Translations under genes and position numbers: made by a program
Assembly: GCA_965153355.1 (NCBI GenBank)
Contig: OZ231126.1
Location: 67,952,001-68,016,000 of the forward strand
DNA: 64,000 nt
Source of the DNA: Flaccisagitta enflata
Taxonomy: Eukaryota > Chaetognatha > Sagittoidea > Aphragmophora
Direction: 5' to 3'
The notes under the pieces: model-generated
What the model was told of the DNA's origin: nothing
Databases searched by the model: none
What the model saw: only the letters and a program-made list of their open reading frames with translations
Shown: piece after piece, positions 9,788-23,200 of the stretch
How positions within the stretch are numbered: the first letter of the stretch is position 1
How the letters are laid out: every line of letters starts with the position of its first letter

Positions 9788-12700
9788 TTCAGTCGCATGC
9801 TACGCGACTCCAAAACTTACTTTGTCCATCCCAAATATTGATTATAGAGCTTTTGCCATTCCGGAGTTAGAATTAAAGGTCCCGTGTGACTGTTTCATTT
9901 TTGTCAGAAATTTTGTTAGAACGCACGCGACGTTGGCATGCAATTGCCGCACTTTGGCGCATGCATCACAGAATCAACACCGCTGACTAAGCCAGAATGA
10001 TTCGACTAAAATGTGTTGTTGGTACAGATGAACCCCGCAATAACGAATGTCAAAGGACAAACAAATTTTACTCATTGTGATGTGTAAAGTAATAGAAAAA
10101 GAAATGGGCATGATGTTAATAAGTGTTTTTATCTATTTTTGCGGATTTCCATTACTCTTGGATCCGCTACAGCGGGGTGAGATTGTATATGGTTTAGACA
10201 GAAAAATGGCTCACCAATTCGTCATCGAGAATGTCTACGGCGTCAACGGCTCGCATCCTCCATTCGTAAGTGGACGTCTTACGTGTCTTGGCAGTCTTCA
10301 CTTCTTGAGACTTGTGAGTCCATAGTTTGGGCTCATATTTGATCTTTGGAACGCAGGCCAGGCGTCGCATAATCTCTGATAGGGAAGAAGGTTACGTTAT
10401 GAAATTAAGACCTGTTAACGGATTCAGTCTCGTCTGTCGTTCATGATCATGTTCTAGAAGTGAGCAAATTGTCAAAATCACAAACTAACCGATATTGAGG
10501 GCCTTGTTGGCATTTTCTCCAATTGGGTAATGCGGCGAAAACTTGTTACGGGCGACAAAACGCGCAATCTGACGTTTGACACACTGGATGAAAGAGGGAA
10601 TGAGGGTGAGAAAGGATTCAATGCCGTTAAGAATCAGAGAAGAGGTAATTGTGAAACAGCGATAGGCCATCAAAGGAAATCACACTCCGTCAGCCGCTGG
10701 TCAACATCAAGGATTTTGACCTGTCAGTTTCTCATCGCCACAATCATCACCATCGATCCCACCATCGCTATCGTTCTCGTTTATGAAAACTATCGTCGCC
10801 GATTAGCTCAAAACATCAACAATAATCCCGACACGCATTATTTCGCATACTCTCCCTGACTCACTCTATCCCTCTCTCTAGCGGGATCAATCGGTCTCAT
10901 TCCGGATCACACGTTCTCCCTTCCAGCGACTGAATTCTTCAATCCCAAGGCCTCGGATTATTTCCATTTACTTTCGGAGATCAAATAGGCGATCGAAACA
11001 AAAGGTGAGTTCAGTGCATTGATCGGCAGACGAAGGCGAGGCGGGGAGATTACACACAGACTCAATCAGAGTCAATCGAGGGATTAACTTGAATACACGG
11101 ACCACGAGGGGAAAAAGTTCGGAAGGAAAATCGGTTTTCTCCTGATCGCTCATTGAAGACACACAATTCATAAGGTGTTTCGGATATTTCTTTCAAAGTT
11201 CAGACTCGAAGACACGTTCGAAAACTCACCAATCCACTTGGTGGGTGTTCAAATCTAAATACGTATACTTGATGAAAAAGTGTTCAATGTTGGTTATTTC
11301 AACTTCAAATACTTTCAGACAACAGTCAACAAACACGGAATACACTTTTTTTTTTTTTTAAGCACTCACTTTTTTTGGCTGAGGCTGAGCGTGCTTAGCA
11401 AAATCTCATTTTTGAGGCTGAAATGTGCTTAAATGCGTGCTTATTATATATCAGTAAGTAATTATCGTATTCAGTATAGAACTAAGTACACAGTAGGGTA
11501 TAGAAAACAGTTTAGCATAAAGAATTCTATAGTATAGAATGAAATATAGTATAAAATATAATAATGATTGTATTTTGTATAAAAAATATATAGTATCTCT
11601 CACTGATGTTGTTCTATTTTCATATAAACCATGGGATGAGATTAGTATCTTGATCTACTATAAACTTTTTAGATTTTTGGGGTTATTTAGTATTATAATA
11701 TATTATTCTTTTTAGGTGGTCCTTTTTACAGCAATGAATTCTTTTAAACAATAATTTCTAAGCAATAATATTCTTAAATATTGTTATAAATTCAATTATT
11801 TCTATCAGTATCAAAATTCTGAATGTACTGACAAATTGATATTATTGATAATTTTAATTTTAATCAAGGTTTCCATTGGTTTTTGTGAAATTCCAAGCAA
11901 AAATGTCTAAAAATTGACATAATTTTATAAATTCACCAAAAAATTTTTTTCAAATCAGAAATCTCAGCCTAGAGCATGCTTAGCAATGTGCTTAAATTTT
12001 CCCAATATCTGGGGCTGGGCGTGCTTATAAACGAGGTGCTTGTATAAAAAAAAAGTGTACCACGAATTAAACAAGAACAGATGGCACTCATGCTACCTTA
12101 TTTGGAAAACGAACTTACCATGAAGCAGGGGTAGGAAAGCTAAAAAGTTTTTAAACTTTTTTAAACTTTTTTAAATTCTTGTGGAATTTTAAAAAGTAAA
12201 AAGGTTTAAAAAAATTTAAAAAAGTTTAAAAAAGTTTAAAAAAGTTTAAAAAAAGTTAAAAATCAAAAACGTTGAAAAAAGTTTAAAACTGGGTTAAAAA
12301 AGTTTAAAAAAAGTTAAAAAAAGTTTAAAAAAGTTTAAAAAAGTTTAAAAAAGTTTAAAAAGGTAAAAAGATATTTTGAGATTCATTCTCGCGTATATCT
12401 TTGATAAGCTTCAAAATGGTCAAAAAATTTCAAAAGAATTTAAAAAGCCTGAAAACGTTTAACAGGGCAGGTTTCATATGTTAAAAATTCAATAAGTTTT
12501 AAAAAAAATTTAAAAAGTTTTAAAAAAATTTAAAAAGTTTTAAAAAAATTTAAAAAGTTTTAAAAAAATTTAAAAAGTTTTAAAAAAGTCAACTAGATGA
12601 ATTCTTTCTCTTCCCTCCTTTATTTTTTTAAACATTTTTAAACATTTTTAAACTTTTTTAAAAAAAACTTTAAAAAGTAAAAAAATTTAAAAAAGTTTAA

Positions 12701-12854
12701 AAAAGTTTAAAAACTTTTTAGCATTCCTACCCCTGATGAAGAGGATGAAGAACAGAAGGGCTCCAGCGGCGATGAACATGAGAATGGTTATCGACTTAAA
12801 GTTGTTGCCATCCATGGCCTGGTTTCCCCACGTGGTCGAACTGTTGCCCGCCAT
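8340..12854 (-). CDS. C1orf43: C1orf43/NICE-3 family membrane protein, 4 exons, exon 1 interrupted by a MITE
   Basis: Exons in order: 12854-12736 (plus one base beyond the insertion at 12119), 10583-10490, 10375-10215, 8975-8340; the phases add up to 336 aa. Exon 1 gives an N-terminal tail and one membrane helix (SITILMFIAAGALLFFILFM). Exon 2 continues CVKRQIARFVARNKFSPHYP, matching the human C1orf43 segment after its membrane helix, and exon 3 keeps IKYEPKLW. Exon 4 holds FLDPDLFRPPG, the YDHARFGPEPFLEPEYNGY region, then poly-Gly insertions absent from the shorter human protein (about 253 aa). The family is linked to phagocytosis and Golgi/mitochondrial membranes in vertebrates. A 610-bp MITE sits inside the last codons of exon 1; read through, it gives an early stop at 12687. 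The original splice donor survives at 12118. Confidence 0.87.
9075..9641. repeat. Near-perfect long palindrome (foldback), about 570 bp
   Basis: Left arm from ACAGTAGATCT and GTCTAGACTTGAGATAACGG mirrors the right arm CCGTTATCTCAAGTCTAGAC ending AGATCTACTGT. Arms of about 280 bp meet near 9357. It lies in intron 3 of the C1orf43 homologue, so the pre-mRNA could fold into long double-stranded RNA. Confidence 0.82.
9701..9830. repeat. (TTTC)n microsatellite followed by a HINE fragment
   Basis: About 80 bp of pure TTTC (9708-9788) is followed by a Helentron-like 3' hairpin in inverse orientation, AGTCGCATGCTACGCGACT at 9791-9809, and then degraded sequence. Confidence 0.75.
11343..12057. mobile_element. 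MITE with TA target duplication (Tc1/mariner type)
   Basis: 715 bp between TA dinucleotides (11341-11342 and 12058-12059). TIRs are CACTTTTTTTTTTTTTTAAG on the left and, on the right, GTGCTTGTATAAAAAAAAAGTG; subterminal 'gtgctta' motifs are arranged in inverse on the two sides. No transposase. It lies in intron 1 of the C1orf43 homologue. Confidence 0.7.
12126..12735. mobile_element. Foldback MITE of 10-bp-phased repeats inserted in a coding exon
   Basis: 610 bp with TIRs CAGGGGTAGGAAAGCTAAAA and its near complement ending TTCCTACCCCTG. The 6-bp duplication ATGAAG is at 12120-12125 and 12736-12741. The interior is built of the 10-bp unit aaaaagttta and its complement. The duplication is made of the last exon bases of C1orf43 exon 1. 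Confidence 0.87.
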
Positions 12855-13010
12855 CCTGATTTCGTTTTTGTATTCCCTAGATTGTAGACAAAGGTTCACT
12901 TTCGGCAAAGGAAATCGCAAAGAGGAGAGTTGGAAAGCTTGAAGGATGAACTTTCTCCTGGATTTGATGAGATATACTGAAGAGAGCACCGGCTGACATC
13001 AATTCAAATT

Positions 13011-13842
13011 CTATTGATAGACCGGGATGTTTTCATCGATATCCGACTGGCACAAATAAATCATAATCATCATGAGGCCGAAGAAGTTGAAGATGAGTCC
13101 GAGAGTGAGTCCCAGCAGCGCCCAGCGTTTGGCCAACGCCGCGTTAACGAGCGCCGTTTGAGCGTGGCCGCGTTCACGCGCCGCCTGTGTCGGGCAAAGG
13201 AGATAAGAGCATTATTCTCGTTTGCATATTGCAGGTGTTAAAAAGTTATCATGTTATACATATAAAAAGTTATCATGTTATACATGTATTAGATTGATTG
13301 GGAAAAAAAATCGAAAAACGTCTTTCGATTTTTTGAGTTCCGGGTTAGGAATTGATGTTTCCCTTTTTTGCTTGCGACAATTTGAGAAAGTTGAGTCAGA
13401 ACTAAGCTCACCCGGGGCTGGGGTTGAAATTGGTACAGGCTGCAAGAGGGCACTTTTTTACACCTTCTGGAAAAAAGCAGGGTACTGTTGGACCAATACT
13501 TCAGGCGCTATGAATTTTTTGATCTTTTTTTATTTTTTCATATTTTCTGCACTTTTCTCAAAGATCTATATTTTTCATTGATCTCAATTTTGGGCCCTCA
13601 GTAACAAAAAAAATGAGCTCAGCAAAGGGCATAGGGAGGGAGTGTGAGGGAGGGAGAGGGAGAGAGGGAGGGAGGGAGGAAGAAAGTGAGAGGGGAGGGA
13701 GAGAGAGGAAGAGGAGGAGGGAGGGGGAGGGAGAGAAGGAAAGGGAGAGGATGAGAGGGACGGATGGAGGGAGGAAGAGAGAGAGGGAGGGAGAAAGAGG
13801 GAGAAAGAGGGGGAAAGAGAGAGAGAAGGAGGGAGAGAGAAG

Positions 13843-13935
<93 letters not shown>

Positions 13936-14075
13936 GGAGGGAGACAGGGAGAGAGAGAGAGGGAGGGAGAGAGAGAGAGGAGGGGAGGGAGAGAGAAACA
14001 GGTCGCCCAAGGGCAATATGTGGTCAGCGACACCCATCGTCCTGCTTTGAGTGATTGTGAATTGGAGTGGGTAAA

Positions 14076-14133
<58 letters not shown>

Positions 14134-14754
14134 CAGAGAAGGTGAGAGACAAACAGACTGACAAACACACACACACACGCAGATGAATAAGGAGAGAGGA
14201 ACTGAAAAAACAAAAACAATTTTACGATTTTTTTCCGGTCGGCGAGAGTCGCCTTTACTAGTATCTATAGCATTTCTTAGTTTACTTTTACAAGTTGTTG
14301 CCTTGCTTTCATAGCTATGTCGATTTTATGATTTTAATGATTTATCAGTTAATAACCTACTTGTTAGTCTCAACTCCGAATAGCACATTAGTATTAAACA
14401 GATTTGCTATAGCCTCTTCTCTCTTACACAAAGTCAACTTTGCCCCACCTGCGCTCCGAGCGATTTGATGACAGCGACGGCGCCAAAGGGACAACAGAGA
14501 AAGAGAACGAGGATGGAGAGAAGAAGATGATCGGGAGGAGTCGGGAAAGACACGCCGCGTCTCAACGGCGCCGCGGGGAAAGACGACGACGCGAGAGAAG
14601 TGGAAGAGAGCGGCGAAGTGGCGGAATCGTATTCGTCGTCGATATCGTCGTCGTCGTCATGGTAACCGGATTGATAGCGAGAATGAGAGGAGGCAGATGC
14701 GACGACCGGACGAGTTTGTTGTTGAGGTTGAAGAGGGTCGGCGGGGGAAGACAT
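13011..14754 (-). CDS. CD225/dispanin-family membrane protein, 2 exons
   Basis: Exon 1 (14754-14449) and exon 2 (13184-13011) join in phase 0 to give 159 aa. The N-terminal 75 residues are disordered, with Gln and Asp runs. The first hydrophobic segment reads PPDHLLLSILVLFLCCPFG, with the paired Cys that are often palmitoylated in this family, then AVAVIKSL. A short loop ending in AARERGHAQTAL leads to the second membrane helix (WALLGLTLGLIFNFFGLMMI). This loop-helix pattern (A..GD..gA....A..L) is the CD225 signature shared by IFITM, PRRT, SYNDIG and TMEM91 proteins. Which subfamily is unclear. Known members act in membrane fusion control, trafficking and synapse function; the role here is inferred only from the family. 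The 1264-bp intron is mostly GA microsatellite. Confidence 0.85.
13613..14150. repeat. GA-rich microsatellite block
   Basis: Imperfect GGGA/GAGG tracts around two pure (GA)n runs (about 13850-13925 and 14080-14128), inside the dispanin intron. Long open frames here encode only Arg/Glu or Ser/Leu repeats and are not genes. Confidence 0.9.
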
Positions 14755-15563
14755 CGAGGGAGGAGGGGACGGATGCGCCTTGATACGAAGATCATGTGTG
14801 TGTTTTTGTCACGTTAAAATTCCATTAAGGAGGTTTGTTTCTGAGATGGAACCTGTATGTAAGCTACGAACAAATGTACCAAACTACGAATGAGCTAAGT
14901 TTTTCTTTTTCAAAATTGCCAATGGTGTAAAATATATCTATATACGTAAACAGACAAAGAGATAAACCCATATAAACATACAAAAACAGATGAACCCATC
15001 ACCAAATTATCGATCGTTAGCGACTAGAAAATGAAATTGGTACCCGAACCAATCAAACGATATATCTAGACAGGTTTACATAGAGCGGGAATGCGAGGTG
15101 TAGACTTGATCAAAAAGTAAAAGATTGAGATCTTGAGTATATCGCGGAATTTTTTTGCTTTATCGAGGGCCAGCAAAACAAAGATCAGACGCTCCAGCGA
15201 TCCGAAGCGAGGTTATGCACGTGTATAAAATTTGACTTAGATAGCTTCTTTTCTAATTCATTATCTACCAATGCCAAAGATCATGTCTAATAAATAAAGG
15301 TTATCTTGAGAGTGGGGAAAAAGCACATTCGAAAACAAGCCAACGGAAACAATTAAGAAAGGAATTAAGAGAAGAATGCCACGTAAAGTTAGCTTTTGAC
15401 ACTAAGGAGTCTGAGACAAGAGGATCGAGAAAGAATGGGAGAAGGTCGTTTGAGAGGAAGAGGAAGGTAAGGGAGGGGGAATCACGAAGGTAAACGACAC
15501 AGATTTTAATCATCTTCATTCTTTCATTCGGGTATCTGGCTTTTTCGAAACCAATTGACGCGG
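14755..15563. other. Intergenic stretch between HID1 stop and dispanin start
   Basis: About 800 bp holding the 3' flank of HID1 and the upstream region of the dispanin gene. An AATAAA lies near 15292, but on the plus strand. No further gene or element seen. Confidence 0.4.
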
Positions 15564-15919
15564 TCAGACACGTTGTATCTCGAAAAGTTTGACGTCCGTG
15601 TCGTACCAAATTCCCGGGTCCATGTTACGCAAATAAATGACGCCCCACATGTAAGTTCGAAACCACATCGTCGTTCCAGAATTTGGCTGATACTTGCGTA
15701 TCAAAATGGGATGAGGCACGGGCAACAGACCGACCAACGTCCCGTGTTGCAGGAACTTGAGAATCTCGCTTTCATCGGTCAGACCTAAAGAGGGGCGGGA
15801 AATCGTGATGTAATCGGAGTGGAAAGAGAGTCACAACGCAAATGTGATAGAAACAGGGCAGGTACAAAGAAATCAACCGAGAAAGAAAGAAAGCCAGAGA
15901 CATTTACAGACAGAAAATG

Positions 15920-15962
<43 letters not shown>

Positions 15963-17141
15963 GAGCAAGAAAGAAAAGCAAGAAAGAAAAGCAAGAAAGA
16001 ATGAAAGAAAGAAAAGAAAGAAAGAAACCGTGGTTACCTTTGTCGATGCAGATCTTTTCAACTTGTGGCACTAAGACTTGTAGCATACGCATGATGGTTT
16101 GCAGGGGGAGTTTTTGCTTCCACGAAGAGACCCAGTCTGGCGTGGGTGTCCAAACTGCGTTCACTGAACTGGCCGCTGTAATAAGATATACAAACATAAA
16201 AAGACAGGTTGAGAGAATGGATAATTAGTTTGCACTAAAACCCCGAGAGCTCGGTAAAAGGGAAGGAGTCTTTGGGTACGATCGCGAAAAAATCTTTTTC
16301 TGCCCATCATCTGCCAGACATTGACGTTTTTGCTTTCATCATCGTCATCGTCGACATCATCGTCATCACCATCATCATAGTTGTCACCCTAATCATCATA
16401 ATCATCATCCCAACAATTTCATCCCAAAGACCATCAGTGCAGTGGGGCAAATGCACATTTAATTACCCGAGATGACGGACGAGGCGGAGGAATTTGTTCT
16501 GTTCATTTTCCGTGAATGAGAATGACCTCTGGTCACCGTGGCTTCGACTTCTTCGTCGTCGCTTTGGGGGATTCCGTTGCGGTCGCCCGTCGCCGACTGG
16601 GAGCCATTGTTGCCACCGCCGTTCCCGGTGTTGTTGTTGCCCATCGCACGCGCCACTTCAGCATCTTCGGCGGTGGGAGACGGAGATTTGGACCCGTTTT
16701 TGGTCGACGAGTCTGCCGGGCGGGTCACGATGACAAAAGACGAATGAAAGAAGGAAAGAATTTTTTTGTTTGGCGTATTACCAACAATGAAAACACAAAA
16801 AGGGGACAGGGAAAATGAGAGAGTAAGAGTGACACAGGAAAGTAGGAGAAAACAGATTCTGGCAGTTGAGAGCGAATCTGGCAATGACAATTAGTTATCG
16901 GTGTCATACAGACGGTGACTTATAAATCTGTCATAAATATAAAGTAATCAGCAACGTCCTGAAAAATGAAATCAAGATCGAAATTGTGGTATCCAAGCAT
17001 GAAATCAAGATTTGATCAGAGACAAAAGCTACGCGAGTGTATTCAAGTTAATAATTTCTTTATTATTCATCGACAAAAACCACGAGGCTTTTTCTGAATT
17101 AATCGGACGAACTCTTTGAAAGGACAAACCGGCAGAGCTCT

Positions 17142-17207
<66 letters not shown>

Positions 17208-17236
17208 AAGAGAGAAAGAAAGAGAGAAAGAAAGAG

Positions 17237-17299
<63 letters not shown>

Positions 17300-20200
17300 A
17301 GTCGCCTATCACTTGTTTGAACTACGTATTCACTTGTCTCTCCCTCCCTCTCTCACAGACTTTTAAACTAACATCGAGCAAGGTGGCGGGATTACGCCGC
17401 ATCGAGTTGGTTCATTTCTTTTTTTTAATCTTTCTTTTTTTTTCGGCCGGCCAACTCCAGCATCAAATTCAGATCGAGATTTTCAATGAGGAAAGAGAAA
17501 GATAAGTACTTATGAAAATTGGTTGGCCGGCGATTAAAATATTCTTTTTTGTTCACTCATTTCCAAACTTTCAATGCGCGAAAGAGGGAGCAGAATCTAC
17601 TACACAAACTGCAAATGGATGAATATTTCATACGTGTCCAAATGGCAAGAGAGATAAGAAAGGAGAATGTCCACGAATAGACTCGATGCAATGAAACTTA
17701 CCCGGATCTTTGGAGACGTCGACGGCGCGTTGCGGCCGAGGAGGAGCGCCTTCTTCCTTTTCCTCTTCCTCACCTTCTTCACCGACCGCCTCAGACACCG
17801 CCTGAGCAAAAACCCTTGAGCTTAAAATCATTTGTCGAAAGTGTTTTCCCCCTTCTCAATCATAGCTGTCATGATTTTCGCCTAAGCTGATAGCTGTATT
17901 TTAAAGTCGCTTTGGTCTAACTGTTCTTGGACGATCTTTTGAGTTGCAAATTGCTGTTTTTTGTACCTGATCTTCGGGCAGACCGAGTTGATTTTGTTTA
18001 TGGGCGTGAGTCTTTTCCGTCATGGCGGAGACGGCGGGTGTGGCGGCCAGCGTCGTTTTGAGCGTTCCCGGCGGCGCCTCTTGAGCCGGAAACGCGCCTT
18101 CTTGCGTCTGTTCTCCGACGGGCGACGCCGCTTCGCTGACCGGAACCGGAGGCGCCGCCGTGGAATAAGTAGAGTCGGCGCGCGGGCGTCCCACGGAACC
18201 GGAAGTCGCGTGAAGGCGTTTGGACTTTTTGGCGAGGGCTTTGGTGATGGAATGAAAGTCGACGGGAAGATTGGCCAAAGCGTGGAAAATGTTGCGCTTC
18301 CGAATGATCGTGTAGACGAGGTTGGAGTTGCCTTCGGAGGAAAAAGCCATATTAGTTTTAACGGCTCATTGGCCAATTAGACATTTCATCGTATGCATAC
18401 GCAGTTGAGCAGCCGCCCGTGCACCTGAACACGAGTACCGCGTCATTCGCGGACTTGACATTATATGAACCGACGGACAAAAAAAAAATCTTTTTACAGA
18501 CAACACTCACACAGACAGCATTCACGCTCATGCATAACTCTCGTCACCGAAAGACTCACCGTCGAATTGATACTGCACGATGTTGTTAAAGACTTCCAAA
18601 AGAAAGAAGACGAGATGATGATTGGTAGAGTTGGAGTAAAGGAACCAAGGCGTGGAGAAGGCCTCGAGAAGGTGAAGGAGTTTCGTCGAGGCCACCATCG
18701 AGAGAGACTTGACGTAAGGTGAAACATTGACGATAATCGTCAACAAACAATCGAACAAAGGCTGAAGAGAAATGGACAACATTTATATCATCACTTGGTC
18801 GTCTCGAGTGTATAAGAGGTTTTCCTAAATTGAATTTCCTCAAGTCAGTGTGTGTGAAGGAATTGTAATTCGGATCTAGAACCATAACGCTTCAATCATC
18901 AAACATCCTACACACCTGTAATCTGCTGTGGCCGGTGGTGACGATCTTGTGGAAAACGATAATGAGGAGATCAGCGTGATTTCCCGTAAATACTGGAATG
19001 TCCATGGGAACTCGAACCGTGTACGGTTTATTCAGCCGCACTCCGAAGTTCCGTTCGCCACTCAGGAGTAAAAGTATGAAAACCTGCGCGCGAGGTAGAA
19101 GATTTTCGAATGAAAGAAGGGTTCAGTGAGATAATGTCGTGTCTAAACTCTTCAGTGGCGAGCCAATTCTAATAGATTTCCCAATCCACTTTGAGAGCTT
19201 AGGATGAATTTTTCTCAGAATCCTTGAAAATTTTATCATTTTTTTTTTTTTGGGGGGGGGGGAGACTGAAGCAGCAGAGATTCAAACTTAAAGGTTTACA
19301 GCGTTACTTGTCCTCTTCCAAATTTTCAACGGATTTCTACAGAAAGTTTGGGGTTCTTAGCTAGTCACATAAATTCTAGTTCAACTCAACCGGTAAAGAA
19401 AAGTCAGTGGCTTGTGGTCCCGGTGCAATCCGTCATTTAATCTGATTGTTAATGTCACAAAATCGGGGTAAAGTAAAGGGACAAGCAATGGTCTGTATTC
19501 TGTTTCGAACCCAAGGATTGCTCCAATAATTTCTCCCTAGTCCCTCCCCAGCAATGCAACTACAAGGCAACCTCCCTCCACATCGGCATCTATGACCCAC
19601 CGCGATGTGCATAAGACCCAGCCTCGACTGATCCGCCCGCGAATCGTTGAGGTGATAAAGAATGGGGACTAGAATGTCCAAAACGTCAGACGACTTGAGA
19701 ACGTGTAGCAAAAACTTTTTGTTGGCGTCACACATTTTCCAGAAAAGCACCAGCAATTCTTGGTAGAAATGGACCCGTTTGCAAGAGCCTGCGGTGGAAG
19801 GGTAGGATAAAGAAAGGAAGGAGATGGTGAGGTGGAGAAATTATGTTCTCTATGCCGCCCTTACGTTGCAGCTTACATTTCCCCCACTTCTCCTTTATCA
19901 TCATATGACTGTTAATCGAATTAATCGAAAGTTTTTTCGATTAATCGTAAACTAAACTGGAAGATTTTTCGCGGAAACGAAATAATACTCCAACCTATCA
20001 ACAGCTACAAAAGAAGTCGAGCCCAACCTGGTAAATAAGTTTGAACGAGTGGATTGGTGAGCAATCTGGTGATGCCCTTTAAGATGAGTGCGAAATCTTC
20101 GTCACGGTGGATCCGCGAGAGATAATTGACGAAAAGGTTATCGGCGATGCCGGGCTCGAATCCAGGCATATCCTCGGAACTGTCTACGTCAAGATGATCC

Positions 20201-23200
20201 AAAGTCACGCAAAGCATCTGCGGGGGAGCAAATGAAAGGGATGTGAAGCAAATGAATGGGATGTGAAGCGAAGGGATGGGATGGGAAGCAAAGGAATGGA
20301 ATAGGAACCAAAGGGATGGGATATGAAGCAAATGAAGCAGTTAGAAGGGACGAGTAGCTAACGGGATGACTGTAAAAGGAAGTCTCTACAGACGGGACTC
20401 TAATAAGAGCGGAGGAGGGACCCAATTGTTACATGCCCCCCCCCCCCCTACAGGCTACAGCTCATATGGTTCATTCAATTTCCTCACCTTTCTTAGAATT
20501 ACAGCTTTTTATGAAATCCTAGCATTTGGTCACATGCGCAACTTCTTTCGGGTCAAGATTTAGAAAAAAACCACTTTCGTCGGTTTTTTCCAAATTTTGT
20601 TGAAAAGAACTAATAAAACCCGGCAATAAAAACCGTTTTTTTTTTCAAGCGGTTTTGATTCGCTTACATTCCCTGCTCGATACTCGACTGTTTACAAGTC
20701 AATTGTGATTTCATCTGCTCTAGAGCCTTACTTGAAGAGCTATTTCAACGAGGGGCTCTCGATGGTCGGTGAAGAGCAAATGATTGTAAGGAACTCCGTA
20801 ACCAACAGGATCGTAAGAACAAACTACGTTGATGAGGGACGTGAAAAGCGGCAAAGCGTGACGATTGTCGGCGGATGTGAAATAAGCGATCCATTTGTTA
20901 GGCTCCGTATGAGCATCCGCGACTGCGGAGGTAAAAGTAAACATCGAAGGTAACAAGAATTTGTTGGCAATACAATGACTTCAAAGGTAACAACAATTAG
21001 ATTGTTCTCAACAGAAAACGGGAACTTGCTTTTCATCCGTCTAGAACCCCGCCCCCAGCCCTTGCACAATTTTTCAGACGTTATTTAAGCTTTTTGTTAC
21101 GTCCTGTATACCGTATTTCCTCTAATTAGCGCCCCTCCTCTAATTAGCGCCCCCACCCTTTCTTTTGAAAAAAATCCCGCCATTACTAAGTTTTTCATTG
21201 CGTTGAAAATTTTAAAAACACATTGCAAATTTACAGATTGTCATTGTTCTTTGTATCTCTTTAACTTCAGGTGTGGATTATTCTTTTGAATTACACATTT
21301 CTTATCTTTTCTACCTTAAATCTTCTGTTATACTTTAATTTTCAGTATTTTTTTCTTAGTCTGACATGTGAAATCATCAAAAAGTGAAAACCCTCAAAAA
21401 ATGGAATTTGCTTTTTTTTGCACCATCCGTTCAAACTACCGCCAGGTGGTTTTCAGTATTACTCTGGATTTTCCGCTTGTTTGCACTCAATATGGACCTC
21501 CTGAACAAGAATCCAGCTTCAAAAAAATCTTTTTTGTGGCGCCTTTTGAAAAAAATCCAAAATTGATTGTTTTTTTCTCCTATTTTGAAATCAGAATTTT
21601 TAGGGCAGTTAGAAGATATTTTTAGATAGCATATCTGAATTCCTGATGAAATTTCCTTTCATTTGATAGGTCGCACTATATATTTTTAAAAAGAAATAAA
21701 ATTTTTGATTTTTAAGCCACCGTTACAAAAAGTAACGGTGGCTAAGAAATTGAAAATTTGATCTCTTTCAAAAAATGACCTATCAAACGAAAGGAAAAGA
21801 CCTATCAAACGAAAGGAAATTTCATCAGGATTTCAAATATGCTATCTAAAAAGGTTTTCTAGCAGCCCTTTAAAATCTAGGTGCATTACAGGATGAAAAA
21901 TTATCAATTTTGGATTTTTTTCAAAAGGCGCCACAAGAAAGATTTCTTTGAAGCTGGATCTTAATTCAGGAAGTCCCTCCTGAGTAAAAACAAGCGGAAA
22001 ATTCAGAGTAATACTAAAAACCACCTGGCGGTAGTTTGAACGGACGGTGCTTGGTGTAAAGGTACCCCTTGGGGAGTTATTCAAGAATACCAAATATTTT
22101 TTTGCTCAGACCCATATTTTGAATTTTATTGGGGTTTGAAATTTTGACCCCCAGCGGTACCCCCAAAACTTTAAAAAGCCACATCTCGGCCAATTTTCAT
22201 AATCAAAGGGCAATATTGGTGTCAATCTTCTTGTTTTAACCCAAGGAATCTGTTGGAAAAAAAATCTAAACCACAAAAAAATTATTTTGGTAGTTTTTAC
22301 CCCTAGGGGTACCTCTATGGGTACCCCCGGGGTACCAAGCCCCAAAAAAATATGGAAAAAGCTTCAAAATTACAGTCCCCGACTGGGGACTGTAATTTTT
22401 GAAGCTTTCTCGTTGCGTAAACGCAACTCGATGAGATACACGACAATAGCAATTTCAAGAGAAAAAAAGATATTCAATAATGTTTTAATGATGACAAAAC
22501 TTGATAATGATAACAATAGTGGATAATGTTGATGACAACAATGAATGATAATGACAACAAAAATCTAAGAAAAAAATATTTTAAAAATATTTTCAAAAAA
22601 CAAAAAAAAAATTTCAAAAAAATAATTTCAAAAAATTTTCAAAATAAAATTTCAAAAAAAAATTTTAAAAAAATTTAAAAAAAAAATGTCAAAAAAAATT
22701 TTCGGAAAAATTTTCAAAAAAATTTTTTTAAAAATCTTCAAAAACAATTTTCAAAAAAATTTAGTAGTTAAAGATGATGACAGTAGATGAAGACAGTAGT
22801 TGAAGATGATGATAGTAGTTGAAGATGATGATAGTAGTTGAAGATGATGATAGTAGTTGAAGATGATGACAGTAGTTGAAGATGATAACAGTAGTTTAAG
22901 ATGAATCTTGAAATCCATGATGGCAAACCTAAAGAAAAATCAGAATGTAATAAATGAGCAAGTAAAAGAACTCCAACTCCAATCCTCTATAGAAATTGCC
23001 GAAGTCCTAGTAACATTACTACATTGATAAGCTAATATCTTATAAACCAGACTTCAGATTTAATTTGAATTTTGCAGGGGCAGTTCAATTAATATCCTTT
23101 ACTTGTATACCAAATCAAAAAAAAATTCACATAACTTTGCTACCCTTTGCCTATGTAAACTGCCTAAGTCATAGTAACATATTACTACATAAATAAGCTA

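Noticed and set aside
10881-10988. Plus-strand exon-like frame with PDHTFSLPATEFF
   Set aside because: Good-looking acceptor before it, but no partner exon, and it lies in intron 1 of C1orf43 on the opposite strand. Too short to support.
10968-11171. Minus-strand frame beginning MNCVSSMSDQEK
   Set aside because: Lies inside C1orf43 intron 1; the exon 1 to exon 2 junction skips it in perfect phase.
13558-14219. Long open frames of Ser/Leu or Arg/Glu repeats
   Set aside because: Translation of GA microsatellite on either strand; same for 17067-17505, 15785-16228, 37249-37507 and 54851-55216.
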